From: Ga0077555 sp046154645
Lineage (GTDB): Bacteria; Pseudomonadota; Alphaproteobacteria; Rhizobiales; Hyphomicrobiaceae
Assembly: GCA_046154645.1 (NCBI GenBank)
Contig: JBJXDZ010000033.1
Location: forward strand, 1 to 64,000
Direction: 5' to 3'
Length of the DNA stretch: 64,000 bases
Of the stretch, positions 59,079-64,000 are shown piece by piece. Numbering within the stretch: position 1 is the stretch's first letter; each line of letters opens with the position of its first letter. Below the pieces are notes generated by a model. It saw nothing but the letters and a program-made list of their open reading frames with translations, had not been told where the DNA came from and did no database searches. Position numbers and translations under genes: made by a program.

Positions 59079-59903
59079 TCAGCTGCGCCGCATTCCTTCG
59101 ATGAGACGGCGCGCTCCCGTCCCATTGGCTCGCTCGGCGAGACGGGCCAGCGCCAGCCGCCCACCCGCCGCATAGACAGCAACCGCTTCCAGGAGGGCGC
59201 GCAACTCTGCCGCCGCCCCCGTATCGAAGCGACAGCAGGCGCCGCGCGTCAAGCGAGCGATCTCGCGGAACGCGCGCTCGGCCTGCGCATCCTGCCCTTC
59301 CTGGAACAGGAACACCGGTACCCCGAGCAGCGCCAGCTCGCCGGCCCGCCCGCACAGCTCGTCGATCGACTCCTCCATGCTATCACCGACATAGACCAGC
59401 GCACTGACGCGGCGCAATTCACTCTCTTGGCGGGTATGGCTGAGCACCCGGCCGATCTGTGTATAGCCACCTTGGCAGGACACCTGCGTCATCAGTCGTG
59501 CCAGCGCCTCGGGGTCATCGACCCACTTCGATGCCCGGCACTGCGACGAGCCGCGGAAATACACCAGTTGCACGTCGAGGCCACCGACCGCCTTGACGGC
59601 GGCGAACATGTCGGCCTGCAGGCCAAGCGCCATGTCCCAAGTCGGCTGCCGGCTCATGGTGGCGTCCATGGCGAAGACAAGACGCCCTCTGCCCGTGGTT
59701 GTCGCCTTGGGCAGATTCTTGATGCGGGCGAGGAAATCGGCCACCTCCGCTGATGACGAGCGCTCCACCGCCGGCGTAGAGGCTGGTTGTACTGGCTTGA
59801 TCACAGGTGAAGCGGACGCTTGCCCCGGCGGCACAGCCGCGGTTGGCAATTCCGCTGGATCAGCCTCTTGCGCCCGGTCGGGCGTGTCGCGCTTCTTGGT
59901 CAT
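59079..59903 (-). CDS. VWA domain-containing protein
   Basis: A 274-residue soluble protein. A Pro/Ala/Glu-rich leader (1-60) precedes a von Willebrand A domain starting RLVFAMDATMSRQPTWDMAL. The MIDAS DxSxS reads DATMS, with Thr at the first Ser position, which can still bind metal. Later pieces are CQGGYTQIGRVL and VSALVYVGDSMEESID. It is upstream of and likely co-transcribed with the J-domain gene. The pair recurs in Hyphomicrobiales; its role is unknown. Confidence 0.85.
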   Translation of the reverse strand: MTKKRDTPDRAQEADPAELPTAAVPPGQASASPVIKPVQPASTPAVERSSSAEVADFLARIKNLPKATTTGRGRLVFAMDATMSRQPTWDMALGLQADMFAAVKAVGGLDVQLVYFRGSSQCRASKWVDDPEALARLMTQVSCQGGYTQIGRVLSHTRQESELRRVSALVYVGDSMEESIDELCGRAGELALLGVPVFLFQEGQDAQAERAFREIARLTRGACCRFDTGAAAELRALLEAVAVYAAGGRLALARLAERANGTGARRLIEGMRRS

Positions 59904-60014
59904 GGGTCGCCACGGGGTTCGCCATCGGCACCGCGCCTTGGCGCTTCACCAGTACGTTAGATGGCGATTGTGGCAGCCCGCGACAACTCTCCCTTTGCTG
60001 TGGGTTCCCGTCCG

Positions 60015-60740
60015 TCAGCGGCGCGGGCAACCCATGGCCTCGGCGACGCCTATGAAGCTGTCGGTGATCACGTCCCACGGCTGACTGGCGGCCAGATCCT
60101 TGGCCTGGGCTGGGCCATACTCGCTCCGCCGCACAACAAACGCCGTGCGATAGCCAGTGGCCGCCGCGGCCGCCAGATCGTCGTTGTGGGCGGCAACCAG
60201 CATCACCTCCGACGGCTCGAGATTGAGCAGGGCCGCGTTGCGCTGGTAGGCTGCCGGCAATGGCTTATACGCCCGCGCCGTTTCCGCACCAAGGATCACA
60301 TCCCAGGGCAACCCGGCGCGTTTCGCCATACGCACAAGCAGGCCCGTATTGCCATTCGAGAGCGTGCCAATCACGTAGCGCCGTTTCAATCGCAGCAGGC
60401 CATCGATTACATCGGGCCAGGGATCGAGGCGATGCCAGATGGTGTTCAGATGCTCGATCTCGTGGGCTCCCAGGCCCTTGATGGCGTGCCGTTCGAGCAG
60501 GCGCACCAGGCTCTCGCGATGCAAGTCATCCAGGATGGTCCATGGCCGGCGGCCCGAGCGGACCTCCTCCATGGCCGGCTGATAGAGGCTGCGCCAATCG
60601 TCGGCGAAGCGCGCCCAGTCGGCCTCGATGCCCCGGCCGTTGCCGAAGGCGGTGAGTTCGCGAATGGTGCTGCCGCGCCAGTCGACGACGGTGCCGAACA
60701 CATCGAACACCAGCGCCTTGACCTGATCCTTTGCCGCCAT
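60015..60740 (-). CDS. haloacid dehalogenase type II (HAD superfamily)
   Basis: A 241-residue hydrolase resembling L-2-haloacid dehalogenases. The nucleophile is Asp13 in LVFDVFGTVVDW. Motif II is GTLSNGNTGLLV, motif III Lys is in YKPLPAAYQ, and motif IV reads MLVAAHNDDLAAA. The group also includes phosphatases, so halide release is not proven. It follows the DCC protein by 20 bp in the aroC operon. Confidence 0.9.
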   Translation of the reverse strand: MAAKDQVKALVFDVFGTVVDWRGSTIRELTAFGNGRGIEADWARFADDWRSLYQPAMEEVRSGRRPWTILDDLHRESLVRLLERHAIKGLGAHEIEHLNTIWHRLDPWPDVIDGLLRLKRRYVIGTLSNGNTGLLVRMAKRAGLPWDVILGAETARAYKPLPAAYQRNAALLNLEPSEVMLVAAHNDDLAAAAATGYRTAFVVRRSEYGPAQAKDLAASQPWDVITDSFIGVAEAMGCPRR

Positions 60741-60760
60741 CGTCCTCAATCCCGTCTGAG

Positions 60761-61243
60761 TTACTCGATCACCCTGTCGCGCCACGTCGCATCCGGCATC
60801 ACGCACGTCGCGCTACGCCCGAACAGCCGGTAGCGGTTCTGCGCGATGCGGTCATAGGCCCAATCGCTGAGCCCACGCGGCAGCACGCGCACCACGCCGG
60901 CGAGCCGGCCTGCGCCACCGAGCCGCTGCATGATAGCAGCGAAGGCATCCAGCTTGCCAAAGGCCCGGCCATCCTCCACCAGGAGATTGGTTTCATAGTT
61001 TACCGGGTCGAGGCCGTAATGCCGGAACAGAGCTTGCCCCAGCCGGGATTGGGCGGCCGTGAACTGGAACTGGCGGTGGCGATCGTGCCGCGCCACGAAC
61101 CGGGCGAAGCCTGAGCACAGCACACAGACGCCATCGAACACGATCAGCGGCCGGTCGTCGGCAAAGGCTGGAACAGCGGCATCGGCGCGATAGCTGTAGG
61201 GAGGCGCGGCGGAGAGCTTGTGCATCGCCTGGACGCCGGTCAT
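60761..61243 (-). CDS. thiol-disulfide oxidoreductase DCC family protein (DUF393)
   Basis: A 160-residue member of the DCC family. The motif that names it is IVFDGVCVLCSGFARFV (Asp-x3-Cys-x2-Cys). Other matches are FQFTAAQSRLGQAL and the C-terminal DWAYDRIAQNRYRLFG. ATG 61243 overlaps the aroC stop (ATGA), so translation is coupled; the inner ATG at residue 7 is another option. The redox role is presumed from the CxxC. Confidence 0.93.
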   Translation of the reverse strand: MTGVQAMHKLSAAPPYSYRADAAVPAFADDRPLIVFDGVCVLCSGFARFVARHDRHRQFQFTAAQSRLGQALFRHYGLDPVNYETNLLVEDGRAFGKLDAFAAIMQRLGGAGRLAGVVRVLPRGLSDWAYDRIAQNRYRLFGRSATCVMPDATWRDRVIE

Positions 61244-62352
61244 CCGCCGAGGCTCCGCATCGGCGTACTGCCGACCTGGCCACGATGGCGCAGCATATGG
61301 TCCGCAAGAACCAGCGCCATCATCGCCTCGCCGACCGGCACCGCGCGCAGCCCCACGCAGGGGTCGTGGCGGCCCTTGGTGACGATCTCCGTTTCGTGCC
61401 CCGCGACATCTACCGTGCGCCGCGGCTGCGAAATCGACGACGTGGGCTTTACCGCAAAGCGCACCACCACCGGTTGCCCGGTCGAGATGCCGCCGAGGAT
61501 GCCACCGGCATGGTTGGCAAGGAATGTCGGGCGGCCATCATTGCCCGCCCGCATCTCGTCGGCATTGTCCTCGCCCGAAAGCGCTGCCGCCGCGAAACCA
61601 TCGCCAATCTCGACGCCCTTGACGGCGTTGATGCTCATCATGGCCGAGGCCAGATCCTGGTCGAGCTTGCCGTAGATTGGCGCGCCCCATCCCGGCGGTA
61701 CACCCTCGGCCACCACCTCGATGATGGCGCCTGCCGACGACCCGGCCTTGCGGACCCGGTCGAGATAAGGCGCCCAGGCGGCAGCCGCGACCGGATCAGG
61801 ACAGAAGAACGGGTTGCGCTCGACCTCGGCCCAGTCCCAGTTCGCGCGATCGATCTTGTGGGGGCCAAGTTGCACCAGCGCGCCCCGCACCGTGACACCA
61901 TCGAGCACGCGCCGGGCTACGGCGCCGGCGGCCACACGCATGGCGGTCTCGCGTGCCGAAGAACGCCCGCCGCCGCGATAATCCCGGATACCGTACTTGG
62001 CCCAGTAGGTGTAATCGGCGTGACCCGGGCGAAACTTGGCGGCGATGTCGCCGTAGTCCTTGGAGCGCTGATCGACATTGTCGATGTGCAGCGCGATGGC
62101 TGTGCCGGTCGTCACCTGCTGTCCCGACGCATCGGCGAACACGCCGGATAGAATGCGAACCTGGTCCGGTTCCTGGCGCTGTGTGGTGAAGCGCGACTGA
62201 CCCGGCCGCCGCTTGTCCAGGAAGCCCTGGATCCACGCTGCGTCGAGAACCAGACCCGGCGGGCAGCCATCCACCACGCAGCCGATGGCCGGCCCGTGGC
62301 TCTCGCCCCAGGTCGTCATACGGAACATTTGGCCGAACGAATTGTGTGACAT
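61240..62352 (-). CDS. aroC: chorismate synthase
   Basis: Makes chorismate from EPSP with reduced FMN, the last step of the shikimate pathway. ATG 62352 gives 370 residues starting MSHNSFGQMFRMTTWGESHG, the canonical N-terminus. Signatures are GESHGPAIGCVVDGCPPG, GGGRSSARETAMRVAAGA and the late RHDPCVGLRAVPVGEAM (the three chorismate-synthase patterns). It heads the aroC-DCC-HAD operon. Upstream is a palindrome in the divergent gap. Confidence 0.98.
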   Translation of the reverse strand: MSHNSFGQMFRMTTWGESHGPAIGCVVDGCPPGLVLDAAWIQGFLDKRRPGQSRFTTQRQEPDQVRILSGVFADASGQQVTTGTAIALHIDNVDQRSKDYGDIAAKFRPGHADYTYWAKYGIRDYRGGGRSSARETAMRVAAGAVARRVLDGVTVRGALVQLGPHKIDRANWDWAEVERNPFFCPDPVAAAAWAPYLDRVRKAGSSAGAIIEVVAEGVPPGWGAPIYGKLDQDLASAMMSINAVKGVEIGDGFAAAALSGEDNADEMRAGNDGRPTFLANHAGGILGGISTGQPVVVRFAVKPTSSISQPRRTVDVAGHETEIVTKGRHDPCVGLRAVPVGEAMMALVLADHMLRHRGQVGSTPMRSLGG

Positions 62353-62401
62353 GGCTGCCAACGGCTGGGGACGCGGGTTTTGCGACTTGCTTAGCGGCGG
62401 C

Positions 62402-62417
62402 GTTGCGCTTGCGCAAC
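62402..62417. promoter_or_regulatory. palindrome in the aroC divergent region
   Basis: GTTGCGC-TT-GCGCAAC is a perfect 7-2-7 inverted repeat, 50 bp upstream of aroC and 148 bp upstream of the Lys-rich protein gene. It could be an operator, but nothing identifies a regulator. Confidence 0.3.
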
Positions 62418-62564
62418 AGGCAGAGGCGAGAAAGCACCGCGGCGCGATTCGAGGTGTTCGTCAAGCCCCAGAGGAGGCCGTGACAAGCCCCCAATCCACA
62501 GCTTATGCACTTGAGTTATGTACGGCGTGATTCTTGCCATCCACAACAGCAATGAGGGAGCTCA

Positions 62565-62870
62565 ATGCGCAAGACTGCAATCGCGCTGATCGGCGCGATG
62601 GCCTTTGCCTTAGGCGGGGCCACCGTTCCGACGGACGCCTTCGCGAAGGACAAGCCAAAACCGGCCAAAGTCCTGGTCAAGAAGGCTGAGAAGCCGGCCA
62701 AGGTTAAGGTTGGTTCCAAGTGCAAGCCGGGCGAAAAGTGGAACGCCACGGCAACCCTGAACGCGGGGGCCTGCGAGAAGCGCAAGGTCGCCAAGATCAA
62801 GGTGAAGTCGGCTCCGAAGGCAGCTGAGAAGCCTGCCGACAAGCCGGCCGTGATCAAGAAGACAGGCTGA
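62565..62870 (+). CDS. small secreted Lys-rich protein
   Basis: A 101-residue exported protein. The signal peptide AIALIGAMAFALGGATVPTDAFA ends before KDKPKP (quoted in parts: AIALIGAMAFALGG, TVPTDAFA). The mature part is about one-third Lys/Ala/Pro with a compact VGSKCKPGEKWNATATLNAG and CEKRK: two cysteines with Gly and aromatic residues between. A similar but shorter unit occurs in the next gene. A GGAG is 5-8 nt before ATG 62565, and a very strong terminator follows. Unknown function. Confidence 0.75.
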   Translation: MRKTAIALIGAMAFALGGATVPTDAFAKDKPKPAKVLVKKAEKPAKVKVGSKCKPGEKWNATATLNAGACEKRKVAKIKVKSAPKAAEKPADKPAVIKKTG

Positions 62871-62946
62871 CGCCTGTTTGAAACGAACATTTCTGGTCAG
62901 CGAATGAGCCCGCTGACTGGAAGTGGTCGTCATTATGTTTCTGGGG

Positions 62947-62977
62947 GGTCGGAGCAGCCGCTGCTCCGACCTTTTTT
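62947..62977 (+). terminator. terminator of the Lys-rich protein gene
   Basis: GGTCGGAGCAGC and GCTGCTCCGACC form a perfect 12-bp hairpin around C62959, followed by six T (62972-62977). Confidence 0.95.
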
Positions 62978-63137
62978 GTTTCCGAGCCGCCCGCATCCCG
63001 CCCCCAATGGCCTTGCTGCTACCCCGCTCACGGATGATCACCGGCCATGACGACTTGTGCCAGCCAGCCATTGCGCTAGGTTACGCCAGGATGAAGCTGC
63101 CCCCTGGTGGCTTCGGTATCAGGATAGCGGTTACGTC

Positions 63138-63743
63138 ATGGGTTCCCTGCTGGCGCGTGCAAGCCAATTGGTCAATTTGAGCCTCTTCGGCTCGGCGATA
63201 GGTTTGTTCGTGTGGGCGTCGGGTGCCGGTGATGCCTTCATCGCCCGAGCTGAGCCCCCTGGAACAGTGCTGACCGAGTCCAAGCCACCAGTTCCGCTAC
63301 GTCCCGACATTGCCCCCCCTTTGGTCAGTCCGGGAGCCGGCGCCCCCCGACAAGCCCTCGACCCCAAAGGCGACGCCGTTGTCCCGCCATTGCAGCGCAA
63401 GCGGCCGCCACCGGGACAGACCAGCATTCCGATCGTTGCGCCGCCTGAAAAGAAGACGTCGGCCGCCAAACCGCAACCGGCCAGGACCGCAGTCACGCCG
63501 CCGGTTGCCAAGCCGGCCAAAGCCAAACCCGCACCGGCAGGCACCAAAGCCGGGCTCGGCGTCAAGCCGGACCCCGCTGCCAAGTGCGCCACCGGCCTGC
63601 GCTATGACGCCAAGCAGCTCAAGTGCGTGAAGGTGGCGCCAGTGGCTGCCGTCAAGACGGCGCCAGCGCCAGCCAAGCCGGCCGCTGCAAAATCAGTTGC
63701 CGCCCCTGTCAATACCAAAGCCGTGGCGCCTGCCACCCGCTGA
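63138..63743 (+). CDS. secreted Pro/Ala/Lys-rich protein
   Basis: A 201-residue protein. ATG 63138 is chosen over the longer frame from 63057. A hydrophobic N-terminus (LVNLSLFGSAIGLFVWASG) is a signal or anchor. The rest is low-complexity Pro/Ala/Lys, except KCATGLRYDAKQLKCVKV near residue 155, with two cysteines flanking Gly and Tyr as in the upstream Lys-rich protein. It is probably a flexible cell-envelope protein. Unknown function. Confidence 0.7.
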   Translation: MGSLLARASQLVNLSLFGSAIGLFVWASGAGDAFIARAEPPGTVLTESKPPVPLRPDIAPPLVSPGAGAPRQALDPKGDAVVPPLQRKRPPPGQTSIPIVAPPEKKTSAAKPQPARTAVTPPVAKPAKAKPAPAGTKAGLGVKPDPAAKCATGLRYDAKQLKCVKVAPVAAVKTAPAPAKPAAAKSVAAPVNTKAVAPATR

Positions 63744-63765
63744 CAGGCGCACGCCTCGCGACCCT

Positions 63766-64000
63766 TCACAGCCAATCGATGCTGCCCGCCCGGACGATCA
63801 TGATGCGGTCCTGTGGCACCTCGAGATTTGCCACCCGATCCTTAGGCATCTCGATCACCAGACTGCGCAGGGCCCGGCTCACCGCCCCATGCGCAGCCAC
63901 CACTGTCTCGCGCTCCACCTGGGCAAGCCAGCCGGCGATCCGTTCCGCCAGCATCCGGTAGCTCTCACCGCCGCGGGGCTGCCAGCCCCATTTGTCTTTC
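63766..64000 (-). CDS. histidine phosphatase family protein, 5' end beyond the right edge
   Basis: The C-terminal 78 residues of a phosphoglycerate-mutase-like enzyme; the N-terminal RHG motif is outside the window. WGWQPRGGESYRMLAERIAGWL and VVAAHGAVSRALRSLV (with the second catalytic His) are diagnostic, and PQDRIMIVRAGSIDWL ends the protein. The frame is open to the edge. It converges on the Pro-rich protein with 22 bp between stops. Confidence 0.9.
   Translation of the reverse strand, partial: KDKWGWQPRGGESYRMLAERIAGWLAQVERETVVAAHGAVSRALRSLVIEMPKDRVANLEVPQDRIMIVRAGSIDWL

Overview
The window is GC-rich chromosomal DNA from an alphaproteobacterium, most likely of the order Hyphomicrobiales (Rhizobiales). 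The evidence is gene content and order: kdsB-pheA beside a membrane-anchored cytochrome c, a short RNase D next to lptC/lptA-lptB-rpoN, clpS-clpA followed by a phasin, and a D,D-carboxypeptidase with a SPOR tail. I cannot name a genus from the sequence alone. No rRNA, tRNA, CRISPR array or intact insertion sequence was seen.

Layout. 1-3055 is accessory-looking: an unknown gene running off the left edge, a divergent TetR regulator with a palindrome between them, and an uncharacterised WGT-type protein. 3056-7294 holds an orphan TRAP binding protein, an acyl-CoA-dehydrogenase-like flavoprotein, GDP-mannose dehydratase (gmd) and a DUF1203 protein. 7381-14268 is a minus-strand run kdsB-pheA-amidase-dnaE. 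14445-26771 is a plus-strand run: cytochrome c, then three tandem family-5 solute-binding proteins feeding one yejBEF-type ABC peptide importer, then a 2-hydroxyacid dehydrogenase and a glutathione transferase. 26796-33146 is mixed housekeeping (tsaB-rimI, ubiE, cytochrome c556, rnd) and small proteins. 33340-38051 is the lipopolysaccharide-transport and sigma-54 cluster, in which LptC and two OstA/LptA domains are fused in one polypeptide. 38283-44868 carries a HIT protein, a polysaccharide deacetylase, a FemAB-like acyltransferase, an M48 protease and a membrane Ser/Thr kinase. 45026-47026 is glnB-glnA behind a predicted sigma-54 promoter. 47030-49328 is a small accessory patch with palindromes, an unknown gene, a decayed metallophosphoesterase end, a DUF433-DUF5615 toxin-antitoxin pair and an intact metallophosphoesterase. 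49358-53113 is clpS-clpA and a phasin. The rest contains a GT-C glycosyltransferase, a sulfite-oxidase-like enzyme, a D,D-carboxypeptidase, a VWA/J-domain pair, an aroC-DCC-HAD operon, two secreted Lys/Pro-rich proteins and a partial histidine phosphatase.

The most unusual items are the LptC-OstA-OstA fusion, the phosphoesterase remnant abutting the toxin-antitoxin pair, a two-copy 155-163 bp MITE-like element (one copy translated into the N-terminus of a secreted protein), the three binding proteins ahead of one transporter, and a kinase whose HRD motif reads HSD. I did not find a clearly novel multi-gene system; these are local oddities in an otherwise ordinary chromosome segment.
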